From: JAJRVM01 sp963700515
GTDB taxonomy: Bacteria; Planctomycetota; Planctomycetia; Pirellulales; Pirellulaceae
Assembly: GCA_963700515.1 (NCBI GenBank)
Contig: CAVOXY010000025.1
Location: 186,001 to 250,000, forward strand
DNA length: 64,000 nt
Direction of reading: 5' to 3'
Shown here in pieces: positions 1 to 7,715 of this stretch. The notes beneath the pieces were generated by a model. The model searched no databases, was not told the origin of the DNA, and saw nothing but the letters and a program-made list of their open reading frames with translations. Position 1 is the first letter of the stretch; every line of letters begins with the position of its first letter. Position numbers and translations under genes: made by a program.

Positions 1-235
1 CGGGCCTTGCTCGTTTCGTACGTGTATCGCAGGGTTTACGAGCTTTGGCGTCATTCGTGACGACCGAAATCGCGGGACTCACCCTGGCCCAATTCGGCCC
101 GAAAAGTCTCGAACTGGCCCAAGAGTCTCGAAATCGCGTGATACACCCCAAGTGAGTCCCGCGATGCAAATGCTGTAAAATCAGCAGGTTGCGAAAACCG
201 GCTTTTTTCCAGTTTGGCGACGGTCGCCAGTAGAT
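1..235. repeat. Dispersed foldable repeat, copy 1 (left edge cut by window)
   Basis: This is the first of three related copies; the others are at 1402-1503 (core only) and 4165-4401 (full length). The core folds: the 14-base arm at 69-82 (ATCGCGGGACTCAC) is the exact reverse complement of 152-165. Inside it, GGCCCAATTCGGCC is nearly palindromic and AGTCTCGAA is directly repeated. Copies 1 and 3 align end to end, both starting CGGGCCTTGC and ending near CAGTTTGGCG. It could be a MITE-like element or a structured RNA; it encodes no convincing protein. Confidence 0.6.
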
Positions 236-335
236 GTTTGAGGTCAAAACGAGTCACCCGGTTTTCGACACAAGCAACTGGATCCGGCGATCCCTAGATT
301 GGCGAATCCACACATTGAAATACGAGAGATTTAAG

Positions 336-1371
336 ATGACAGACCGACTGATGATCGACTGGCTGCGATACGGGGCCGTACTCTTTTGTGCCAGTTTGTT
401 TTTCATTGTTGGGATTGCGGATGCAATAGGACAATCGCCAGACGTCGTCCCTGTTCCGGAAATGATCGCCACTGTCGAAGGGGGCCCCTTTCGAGCTTTG
501 CAGTTTTCCCCGGATGGTAAAAAGATCTGGACGAATCGACTGGAGTCGTGGAGCGTTGCAACGGGAAAGCTGGTTGACCCCTCACCGGATCAAAGTCCCA
601 AAAGATCTTTTGAGTTCGATTTCTCTCCCCAGCGAAAACTCATGTTGGCCGTGAAACAGGGAACTGGCAATGCCCTCATCTGGAAAGAGGGTCAGCAAGC
701 GCGGCCACGAACTTTGCCCGTAGAAGGAACAGTGCGCGGCGTGCGGCTTGTTGAGATGGGAAAGCAATTCCTGGTGGTCTTCTCGGACCCCCCACGCATC
801 TGCATCGGGAAGGTCGATTCGAGTGAGGACGATCAGATTGTTTCACTGCCGTTCGATTTCTATCGCGCGGCCATTTCGCAAAGTGGCAACCTGCTGGCTG
901 TTTCTTCAGACGGTGATGTGGCTTTGTTCGAAGGGAAGCGGGCAAAACAGCGGCAAGTGCTGCGTCAAGACGCCACTGTCTTCTCCGTCGCCATCAGTCC
1001 TGACGAGCAACTGGTAGCGACTGGCGCCAGAGACAACATCGTGAGGCTTTTTAACGCGATGAGTGGAAAGTTGATGGCCCAATGGAAAGGCCACGGTAGG
1101 GGTGATATTCTTTTTGCCATCCGCCATCTACTCTCTGGCTTTCTCGCCCGACGGCAAGCGGGTTGCATCGGGGGGACATGACGGTCGAGTGTTTGTGTGG
1201 GATGTAAAAACGGGAGAAGCCCTCCTCAAGGCAGAGATCAAAGGTCAGCCCATTGTAGATTCCGTTGTGTTCTCACCAGACTCGAAACTCGTTGCCGGCA
1301 GCTTCACGAGTGCGAGAGTAGTCGTGTGGAAAGTGCCGTTGGAGTTAGCAAGTGATTCAGGTCGGGAGTAA
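336..1371 (+). CDS. Secreted WD40 repeat protein, frameshifted
   Basis: Start at 336 is preferred because it puts a signal peptide first (hydrophobic stretch from RYGAVLFCASL to about residue 30). An upstream in-frame ATG at 234 lies in the repeat and would bury the signal. The rest has WD40 blades with the usual FSPDGK turn and GH-D-W spacing, such as FSPDGKKIW, ISPDEQLVATG and FSPDGKRVASGG followed by VFVWD. The reading frame breaks near 1115: the upstream frame ends at 1181 in non-homologous sequence, while a complete blade continues in another frame to 1371. About 344 codons in total. Exported beta-propeller of unknown partner; a second secreted WD40 gene follows at 1802. Confidence 0.72.
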
Positions 1372-1401
1372 ATCGCGTCGATCGAACGCGGCCTGTCGGC
1401 G

Positions 1402-1503
1402 AAATCGCGGGACTCACCTTGGCCCAATTCGGCCGGAAAAGTCTCGAATCGGGCCAAGAGTCTCGAAATCGCGTGACGCACCCCAAGGTGAGTCCCACGA
1501 TGG
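1402..1503. repeat. Dispersed foldable repeat, copy 2 (core only)
   Basis: This is the core of the element at 1-235. The outer arm 1404-1422 (ATCGCGGGACTCACCTTGG) pairs with 1483-1501 along 19 bases with a single G-T wobble. The inner arm CTTGGCCC pairs with GGGCCAAG. The stem is longer than in copy 1 because both arms changed together, which suggests that pairing is maintained. It lies just after the WD40 gene stop. Confidence 0.62.
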
Positions 1504-1801
1504 AAGTCGTGTGAAAACCTGTGTCCCGTCGGCTCCACTTAGCTCCAGCCGGTCTCTCGCGCCGGCAAGTACCTCACCGCCTCTACATCCCGACGGCTTG
1601 CCCGGCGAGGGCTAACAGGAAACAGCCCATCACGCGGCAACACTCATGAAAAACCCACAAGTCGCTGCTACAATTTGCCGTGGTTGTCCCGCTGCGCGTT
1701 AGGCTGCAAACTTGCAGTCGATAGGTTGATACACTGATCAGGCTAAGACAAAGTTCGGCCAGGCGAGCGTTGAGGTTCACACAAATAACCGGAGGCAAGC
1801 G

Positions 1802-2308
1802 ATGACGCCGAATGTGAAACAAGGGCGGCGGGTGACGGCGTGGCTGGGCGTCGCCTGTCTGGGACTGCTGCCGGTGTCGTTCCTGTCGGCACAAGAACCC
1901 AAACTTCGGGCAACCCTCAAGGGGCATACTGGTGCGGTCGTGGCCGTGGCATTCAGCCCGGATAGCAAGACCCTGGCCTCAGCCAGCTACGACGGGACGC
2001 TGAAATTGTGGGACATGACCACAGGCAAGGAGCGAGCAACCCTGGGCGAGTACAAGGGCTGTCTCGGCTGTGTTGCGTTCTCCCCCGACGGGAAGACCCT
2101 GGCCTCGGGGGCAATCGGATCGCCTGGCCCGTTCCCCGACCTCTACAACGTCAAGTTGTGGGACGTGGCCTCCGGCAAGGTACGGACCACCCTCAAGGGG
2201 AAAACTCTATTTGTCCACTCCGTAGCATTCAGCCCGGATGGCAAGACCCTGGCCTCGGTGAACGGCGACAAGACCGTCAAGCTCTGGGACGTGGCCACCG
2301 GTAAGTAG
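1802..2308 (+). CDS. Small secreted WD40 repeat protein
   Basis: A 168-residue protein with a good ribosome site (GGAGG, 8 bases before the ATG). Residues 1-31 are a signal peptide (basic MTPNVKQGRR, hydrophobic core, SAQ-E cleavage). Three WD40 blades follow, with the motifs AFSPDSKTLASAS, AFSPDGKTLASGA and AFSPDGKTLASVN, each closing in KLWD. The protein ends after the third blade at DVATGK. Typical propellers have seven blades, so this is either a truncated gene or a subunit that must oligomerise. No obvious frameshift continuation is seen after the stop. It follows another secreted WD40 gene, so it may be a duplicated remnant. Confidence 0.75.
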   Translation: MTPNVKQGRRVTAWLGVACLGLLPVSFLSAQEPKLRATLKGHTGAVVAVAFSPDSKTLASASYDGTLKLWDMTTGKERATLGEYKGCLGCVAFSPDGKTLASGAIGSPGPFPDLYNVKLWDVASGKVRTTLKGKTLFVHSVAFSPDGKTLASVNGDKTVKLWDVATGK

Positions 2309-2443
2309 CGGGCAGGTGGGGCTTATCATCTGCGGAACAGGCATTGTTCAATGGCGGGCCGAACCATGCGGTGAACCCGAGCGGCGGATCGGGCGGTAAT
2401 TGAAATCAAACGGTTCTTGGCCGCCGCCGGGTTACCTTGGTCG

Positions 2444-2603
2444 TTAGGCCCATGCCTGTTCCGCCCATACGACAGGCACGCCTTTCTGCAACCGCCGGAG
2501 GCTCAGCCCCTCTGGCTCGTCCCCATCGAGAATCCGCTCGACGATGTCCGGTGAGAGCGCCGTGAGCCGTAGAATTCGACCAATGTAGGTGCGGTCGACA
2601 CTT
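2444..2603 (-). pseudogene. C-terminal remnant of a mobile-element helix-turn-helix accessory protein
   Basis: The minus strand encodes a startless peptide with VDRTYIGRILRLTALSPDIV, then a DG-EPEGLSLRRL block, ending at a TAA at 2444. It resembles the C-terminal domain of small proteins commonly found beside site-specific recombinases (pattern S-x-YVxRLLRLAxLAPDIVExIL). The N-terminal part is missing: upstream in this frame the similarity stops near 2605. It marks a lost mobile element. The family match is from memory of the motif, so it is moderately sure only. Confidence 0.5.
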
Positions 2604-2977
2604 TGATTGTCGCGACGAAGTGGTTCCGGTCCTGGCCGGATTACAGCATGTTTACACCTGCAATTCGCTGCGGAACAAGGTAGTCAGGCTGGTCGCCGAA
2701 GTGTGTCACTCTTCAGCAGATTGCGAAGCGAGTGAATTGACTGAGGTTGTCGCCACCTACGCGACTTACCAGCGTCGGAGTTTCACGCCAACGCAGGTTG
2801 GCTGAGCACCCGTCTCTAGCGGCGGCGTATCTAACTCCATCGACCCAAAGCTAAAGTAGAATCTGCAACCGCACAAAACCAATTCCGTATCAATTGGTTG
2901 CAGCACCGGCGAGTGGGCTGGGGAGGAACGTTGACTTCGCTTACCGGGCTGCTAAATTGGCGCAAGGGAGCTGTGAC
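2604..2977. other. Gene-poor stretch
   Basis: No coding sequence, RNA gene or repeat could be supported here. A 61-codon open frame at 2620-2805 has no recognisable motif or ribosome site. Confidence 0.4.
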
Positions 2978-3385
2978 ATGGCCAAAGCGGAAGACGAACT
3001 TAAGCACTTTACGGCATTCGTTTACCAACGCATCGCCAGCGGTAGTGCGTCAGATTTGGGATTGTCCGAGCTATTTGATCTCTGGATGCTCGATAATCCA
3101 ACAGAGGCCGATTTCGCGGGTGACGTTGCTGCTATCAACGCGTCGATCAATGACTTCATGAAGGGCCAACGAGGCACGCCCGGAGACCGCACGCCAAGCG
3201 TGGGAAGCCATCGAACGAAATCCTTCCCGTTTTGGTTCCCTCCGAATCACTCCGGCAGCAGCACTGCAACATCGCTGTGCAGGACCACCAGCCCCTCATC
3301 CAGCGTGAGTAGCTTTGCGCCGTTGCGTCTCGCTAATTCCGCGAGCCAAGCGTCCGTCACCTGCTTGGGTCCGCTGAGCGACTGA
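2978..3385 (+). CDS. Small antitoxin-like hypothetical protein, 3' end doubtful
   Basis: The ATG at 2978 follows AAGGGAG at good spacing. The first 65 residues look like a real small acidic protein, with the pattern HFTAFVYQRIASG, LSELFDLWMLDNP and INDFMKGQRG. This resembles short antitoxin-like proteins of planctomycetes and cyanobacteria (LWxxxNPxxxE, AINxSIxDxxxGxxG). After about residue 65 the composition turns Ser/Thr-rich and the frame overlaps the 3' end of the convergent vapC-like gene by 139 bases. A neighbouring frame reads ARQAWEAIERNPSRFG, which fits such proteins better, so a frameshift near 3180 is likely. No toxin partner lies on the same strand. Confidence 0.45.
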   Translation: MAKAEDELKHFTAFVYQRIASGSASDLGLSELFDLWMLDNPTEADFAGDVAAINASINDFMKGQRGTPGDRTPSVGSHRTKSFPFWFPPNHSGSSTATSLCRTTSPSSSVSSFAPLRLANSASQASVTCLGPLSD

Positions 3386-3657
3386 TAGGCGACCTGCCCG
3401 TATGGGAAGCCATCGTTCCAGAAGACATGGCACGGATGAGCTTCGAGAACTGCCAACGTCCGCCACGCAGCGGCAGCACTCTTGTCGGACGCGTACATCA
3501 TATGCAGACGAAGCAGCGTTCCCTGAGTCGTGGCACACGTGGCAAACGAATCATCCGTACTGCTGCGAGCAGCCATCCACAGTTTGACTCGGGCGTGGTG
3601 AATGTGCCCCTCGAGCACGAGAGCGGTGAGCACGTTGCCGTCGAAAAGCCACGTCAT
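3247..3657 (-). CDS. vapC: PIN-domain toxin, VapC family
   Basis: A 136-residue PIN-domain ribonuclease-type toxin. The N-terminus WLFDGNVLTALVL matches the usual LLDxNVLxAL with the first acidic residue at D6. Near the C-terminus DAWLAELARRNGAKLLTLD gives the remaining acidic positions. The middle segment CATTQGTLLRL carries Gln where many VapC proteins have a Glu (TExxxxR), so catalytic competence is uncertain. It overlaps the upstream vapB-like stop by ATGA, the classical translational coupling of toxin-antitoxin operons. Family knowledge: VapC toxins cleave specific RNAs and are neutralised by the cognate VapB. Confidence 0.78.
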   Translation of the reverse strand: MTWLFDGNVLTALVLEGHIHHARVKLWMAARSSTDDSFATCATTQGTLLRLHMMYASDKSAAAAWRTLAVLEAHPCHVFWNDGFPYGQVAYQSLSGPKQVTDAWLAELARRNGAKLLTLDEGLVVLHSDVAVLLPE

Positions 3658-3914
3658 ATCATGTCCATCTCGCAGCGATGTACATCTTCGGAGGTGAAAG
3701 TCTGGCTACACTTCACCGACGGCAAACCCGTCCCAGGGTCAATGGTCAGATGCGGCGGAGTTTGCTCCGGCGGTTGGCGGTCCACTGGGACGCGGCTCAG
3801 TAGTGCCTGGCGCAGGGCTTGGTTCACCACCGCACCCACGGTACAGTGTTGCTGGCGGGCCAGCGATTCGGCCACGGCATACACATCGCTTTCGAGATCG
3901 ATCGTCTTAGCCAT
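3654..3914 (-). CDS. vapB: VapB-like antitoxin
   Basis: The chosen start gives MAKTIDLESDVYAVAESLAR followed by GAVVNQALRQALLSR, a short N-terminal strand plus two helices typical of ribbon-helix-helix or related DNA-binding antitoxins. The C-terminal half has the Pro-rich, extended character of toxin-neutralising tails, including IDPGTGLP. Length is 86 residues from 3914; an ATG at 3920 would add two. The stop overlaps the vapC-like start (ATGA), so the pair is one operon, probably autoregulated from just upstream of 3920. A longer open frame extends upstream but has no domain character. Confidence 0.7.
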   Translation of the reverse strand: MAKTIDLESDVYAVAESLARQQHCTVGAVVNQALRQALLSRVPVDRQPPEQTPPHLTIDPGTGLPSVKCSQTFTSEDVHRCEMDMI

Positions 3915-4029
3915 GCACATATTATTCTGCCGCTTACCCATTGGGTCAACAGCCCATCGCGACGACCAAAGAACAGCTACGGGTGCGATTACAGGGGTCG
4001 ACCTGGTAACTGCGGTAATCATTGCGTGC

Positions 4030-4112
4030 GTCGGGGAATGCGTCGGCGTGCGGAAATGCTGCAAGGGATGCACGGGGACGCCGGTTCGATTCCCGCCGCC
4101 GCCGCCGCTTAG
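4030..4112 (+). ncRNA. Possible tmRNA or tRNA 3'-end remnant
   Basis: The segment 4071-4100 contains GGGGACGCCGGTTCGATTCC followed by CGCCGCC. This fits a T-arm with GTTCGATTC and a GC-rich acceptor, preceded by GGGGACG as at the 3' end of many tmRNA genes. I could not build a complete tmRNA or tRNA around it and no CCA is encoded. The 3' ends of such genes are common integrase targets, so this may be an old attachment-site scar. It sits next to the VapBC pair. Confidence 0.25.
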
Positions 4113-4164
4113 ACGGGTTCCACAACCCGTGTCGATTCAAACAGGGCCTGTCAGCACCAACTGG

Positions 4165-4401
4165 CGGGCCTTGCGCGTTTGGTGCACGTATAGCGGGATT
4201 TGCGACGATTGGCGTAGTACCTGGCGGCCAAATCGCGTGACGTGGTGGCGGCCCACAACGGCCCCAATCGCGCCAACAACGTCTCAGAGTCTCTAATTCA
4301 CGTGACGCGGTCGCAACGCGTCACGCGATGGAATCGCTTTGAAATAGGCGGTTGGCGAACACCGGCTTCTTCCCAGTTTGGCGGCGAATGTCAGTCGGCA
4401 G
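4165..4401. repeat. Dispersed foldable repeat, copy 3
   Basis: This aligns with 1-235 over its full length, from CGGGCCTTGC to the CTTCTTCCCAGTTTGGCG end, but is more diverged in the middle. The central part has its own symmetry: CGCGTGACG near 4233 and CGTGACGCG near 4301. It lies directly upstream of the chimeric open frame at 4461. Confidence 0.5.
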
Positions 4402-4460
4402 ACGATCGCAACGGTAGTCACCTCAAATAGCCATACAATGCCCCACGGAGGAAGACAAAC

Positions 4461-4952
4461 ATGACATGGGCGCGTGCAATTCATCTGACTCATTGGCCAG
4501 ACCCCGAGGATGCACGGCATCAACGGCCAAATCTGCGACGCAAGCTTGTTTGGGCGACCATTCCGAAGGAGCACATCAAGACCGTCAACTTCCCCTCCGC
4601 CGAACAGGTGCAGCGATCCGGCCTCAATGGTCTCGGTGAAGTGACTCTAGGAAACCAGTTCGTGCCCGAGGGCAGTGGGCTGTCGGCCCTGGGGATTGCA
4701 GCTCTGTATGAACACTTTGACGTTCTTGACCTCAAGCAGGTGCGGCTGAAACCGGACGAGCCAGAACTGCAGCACGTGTTGAAGTATGCGGGCGACGGCC
4801 AAGGCATGGAGTTGCTCAAACGATTACTGGAACTGGGGGTTGATCCGAATGATCAGGCAAACGGAGGAAGCTCTGCCGTCCAGCATGCCGCTGGTAATGA
4901 TCGGGTGGTCCCTGCGCATGTACACTTGGAAAGGCGACATTACCATTGTTGA
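4461..4952 (+). pseudogene. Chimeric fragment: defence-NTPase-like N-terminus joined to an ankyrin piece
   Basis: Residues 1-75 (TWARAIHLTHWPDP, LRRKLVWATI, VNFPSAEQVQRSGLNG, GNQFVPEGSG) match my memory of the N-terminal module of large NTPase-type proteins found in defence or accessory islands, where the pattern FPxGExVQRPGxDG is followed by GNxFVPxGxS. The match stops abruptly, and the next segment (ELLKRLLELGVDPNDQ) is a single ankyrin-repeat unit from a different kind of protein. The open frame therefore looks like two gene fragments fused by deletion. Residues 135-163 have no recognisable character. Not expected to be functional. Confidence 0.5.
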
Positions 4953-5100
4953 AAAAGGGGAAACCGTCAAGGCAAAAGCTGATCTAGTCAAAAAGAGCCC
5001 AACTGAGTTCGTCTATGAATCTGAAATGGACAACGGTGATACGGCCCGAGTCGTCTTCCGTAAGGTGAAGACGGAACGGAAGAAGAAGGCCAAGGAGTAG
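4890..5100 (+). pseudogene. 3' fragment of an unidentified protein
   Basis: A frame overlapping the end of the ankyrin fragment reads MYTWKGDITIVEKGETVKAK, ending with a Lys-rich tail at 5100. The alternating beta-strand pattern (TWKGDITIVEKG, EFVYESEMDNGDTARVVF) suggests the C-terminal part of a secreted or periplasmic beta-rich protein. The 5' part is missing. I do not recognise the family. Confidence 0.35.
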
Positions 5101-5106
5101 ATAGCG

Positions 5107-5325
5107 TTATGGGCTGTCCGCAGCCAAGATCTCGCCAAGTCGCCGTAGCTGCTCTACGTCGTCGGGTCGCATTCGACCGGTGTGGTCCGGTGCCGTCGCC
5201 AGAAGGACATTGGCTGCACCTCGGTCGTAGCCCAGCTTGATCTGCTTGGCGAGAGCTTCGGCGGGAAAGGGGTGACTGGGAACGAAGTCCTTGCCTTCGC
5301 CATACGTGACGGCCGTCACCTTGAT
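5107..5325 (-). pseudogene. C-terminal remnant of an alpha-L-fucosidase-like (GH29) hydrolase
   Basis: The minus strand encodes AKQIKLGYDRGAANVLLATA followed by PDHTGRMRPDDVEQLRRLGE and a stop at 5107. This resembles the end of the GH29 catalytic domain, where a Gly-Asn-LLLN-xxPDxxG segment is followed by a helix containing LRExG. Nothing upstream carries the catalytic barrel; the sequence runs straight into the end of the next minus-strand gene (stop 5316). It is a truncated leftover. Confidence 0.5.
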
Positions 5326-6140
5326 GACTCTAGCGGGCCGATCCGCTTGGTGCCAACCGCCAATTCGTCGATCCACAGCGTTTGGGCGTGCGGCAGGAGT
5401 CCAGGTCCAAAATACGGTGCCATCAAGAACTGGTTGAACTTCATTTTGGGAAAGTCGGTGGATCGCAATACCACGTCGGTGTGCTCGACGACCAGCTTTC
5501 CGTCAAACCAGCCTCGCACAATTCCATCCTGGTTCGGGCGGTCGTTATCAAGGTCGAGTGTGTTGAGCTGGAAGTACGCCTCGACGCAATGCCATCGGTC
5601 GTCCTGGAAAAGCACTTCCTGGCTGTCGTAGAACTTCCCATTGTAGCCGCCCCGGAGCGGTCCTTGGGTCAATCCGTGGGGCGAGTCCTTGTTCTGAATA
5701 TCCTGAGCAGCGAGCCGCAGTTTGCCGCCGACCGGCTCTATGTACAAGGTGAGGCGGCTTGCGGCGGGTCCGTGCCACTTTGGATTTTCCGTGGTCAAGA
5801 AGTGCGTCAGATGTGGATGGAAGTTCTGGCCGCTCCAGCCCCAGCCCTTGGAGAGCTTCAAGTAGAAACGGATGCTCACCTCATCCGTGGGCTCGAACAG
5901 GTGTCGGACAGGCGATGAGCCCTTTACGCCTGATTGGGGGTCGGTCCACTCGTACTCGATGCATCCCTTGCCCGCCGCCGCATCTCCGACGATCCTGAAC
6001 TTGGTCCCGTCGTACCAGCCTCGCCCTGCAACGTCAGCGTCCTCGAAGCGTTCGCTGAACAGGATCCTGATATCGTCCTTGCACAAGAGCCGTTGGCCCC
6101 CGACGTCCGTGAGGGGCCTGAGAACGACTATTGGGACCAT
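5316..6140 (-). CDS. Jelly-roll polysaccharide-lyase-like protein
   Basis: The conserved body starts at LFSERFEDADVAGRGWYDG and runs through EVSIRFYLKLSKGWGWSGQ, SRLTLYIEPVGGKLRLAAQD and LVVEHTDVVLRSTDFPKM to TLWIDELAVGT. The alternating strands and the TLWIDELAVGT ending are typical of concanavalin-like jelly-roll domains found in secreted planctomycete carbohydrate-binding or lyase-like proteins. No signal peptide is visible; an open frame continues to 6263 but its extra N-terminus looks non-coding, so the true 5' end may be lost or frameshifted. I cannot name catalytic residues. About 275 residues from the ATG at 6140. Confidence 0.55.
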   Translation of the reverse strand: MVPIVVLRPLTDVGGQRLLCKDDIRILFSERFEDADVAGRGWYDGTKFRIVGDAAAGKGCIEYEWTDPQSGVKGSSPVRHLFEPTDEVSIRFYLKLSKGWGWSGQNFHPHLTHFLTTENPKWHGPAASRLTLYIEPVGGKLRLAAQDIQNKDSPHGLTQGPLRGGYNGKFYDSQEVLFQDDRWHCVEAYFQLNTLDLDNDRPNQDGIVRGWFDGKLVVEHTDVVLRSTDFPKMKFNQFLMAPYFGPGLLPHAQTLWIDELAVGTKRIGPLESSR

Positions 6141-6552
6141 GTGGACTTCATGAGAACTCTCGACCGACGGGCGGAACAACACGGCTCGCCTGCTACGTCG
6201 GGGCGTATTTGGAGATGAGTCTGGTGTTCCAGGGACAACGATCGATGGCCAGACATGGCGCATCGCCTCCCGTACCCACCCCCCCCCGCAGAGGCACTCA
6301 AGCCTCGCCCTCAGCAGCAGTCACGCCCTCAGGACGCCCTTCGGAGCCGACAGAGCGAGGAGCTGTTGTCTTGAAGTGGAAAATGAATTCCGCACTACTA
6401 TATCTATTCATATTGCGGCGTTTGGATCAGATCGACTTTTCGTGCGCGTGTCGGATCGGCGCGGCAGTTAATGTGTCCCGCAACGATGGAGTAGACCGGT
6501 GAGATCTCGTTTTTCTCACCACTGCAAGACTTCTTTTTCTCTGGAGTGTTCG

Positions 6553-7562
6553 ATGGTCCCGCAACGAATTGCTGCTGCTCTGATTCTCTGCCTCATGTCG
6601 ACCGCCGCTGATGGCGGCGAGCCGGTCAACGTGCTGAACTACATTCGTGCCGAGAGCGACATGCAGTTCAAGGATTACGCCGCCAAGGCCGGCGGCGTGG
6701 GCAGACTGCTGAACTTGCGTGAGCCGTATTCCGTCGAGCACCAGACGACGATCCGCGGCAATCGCGACACGCTGTACTCGGTGGGGGTGTTCGACCTCGT
6801 CGAGCCGGTGACGATCGTGAAGCCGGACTCGCCGGACCGGTTCCAGTCGCTGCTGGTGATCAGCCAGGACCAATACAACCCCGTGCTCAAGAATGGCGGG
6901 GGCGAGGTGACGCTGAGCATCGACACGGTCGGCACGCGGTACGCGATGGTGTTGTTCCGCACGTTCGCCGATCCGAACAACCCAGAGGACATGAAGAAGG
7001 CGCACGCGCTGCAGGACGCGATCCAGATCAAGCAGGCGTCGCCGGGCAAGCTCGAACTGCCCGACTGGGACGAGGCGTCGCTGGTCGAAACGCGGAAGCA
7101 ACTCAATCCACTGGCGATGAAGGTGAAGGCTATCCCGATGCCTTCGGGCGTACGGGCGAGGTCGATCCTATCCAGCACCTGATGGGCAGCGCGTTCGGCT
7201 GGGGCGGCAATCCGCAACGCGGGGCGATGTACTTCAATGTCACTCCCGAGAAGAACGACGGCAAGACCGCCTACACGCTGACGATGCCCAAGGACGTGCC
7301 CGTGGAGGCCTTCTGGTCGGTCACCGTCTACAACAAGGACGGGTTCTTCACGCCCAACGATCTCAATGCCTACTCGTTCAACAGCGTCACCGCCAAGCGG
7401 AACGGCGACGGTACGGTGACGATCCACTTCGGTGGCGACCCGAAGGCGACCAACTACCTGCCGATCACCGACGGCTGGAACTACATCGTCCGCTGCTACC
7501 TTCCGGGTTGGCAGATTATCGAGGGCAACTGGACGCCGCCGGCGCCACAGCCGGTCGAATGA
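6553..7562 (+). CDS. DUF1254/DUF1214-type secreted protein, frameshifted
   Basis: Starts at 6553 (MVPQRIAAALILCLMST), giving a signal peptide; an ATG 54 bases upstream would place 18 polar residues before it. The N-terminal half has the DUF1254 hallmarks, with REPYSVEHQTTIRGNRDTLYS and VGVFDLVEPVTI. The C-terminal half has DUF1214 features, with AYTLTMPKDVPVEAFWSVTV followed by YNKDGFF and NYIVRCYLPG. The frame breaks near 7130, where adding one base joins them through YPDAFGRTGEVDPIQHLMG. Length is then about 336 residues. Family function is unknown; these proteins are usually exported and often occur in tandem. Two further secreted genes follow. Confidence 0.75.
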
Positions 7563-7715
7563 AACGGACACCACGCAGCTTGTCATTACCCCAGGCTAAT
7601 CCTGATATGTGCAAGTTGTTACGACCGGACGAGCGGAAGTCATCCCAGGGCGCCGAACCTTGCCGCGGAGCTGGTAGCGAAATAGTTGTACGAGCCTTCA
7701 GGGGAGCCTATTGAT

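Noticed and set aside
3427..4296. 289-residue plus-strand protein
   Set aside because: It lies opposite the vapBC-like pair and has no domain character; the minus frames have a coupled toxin-antitoxin layout.
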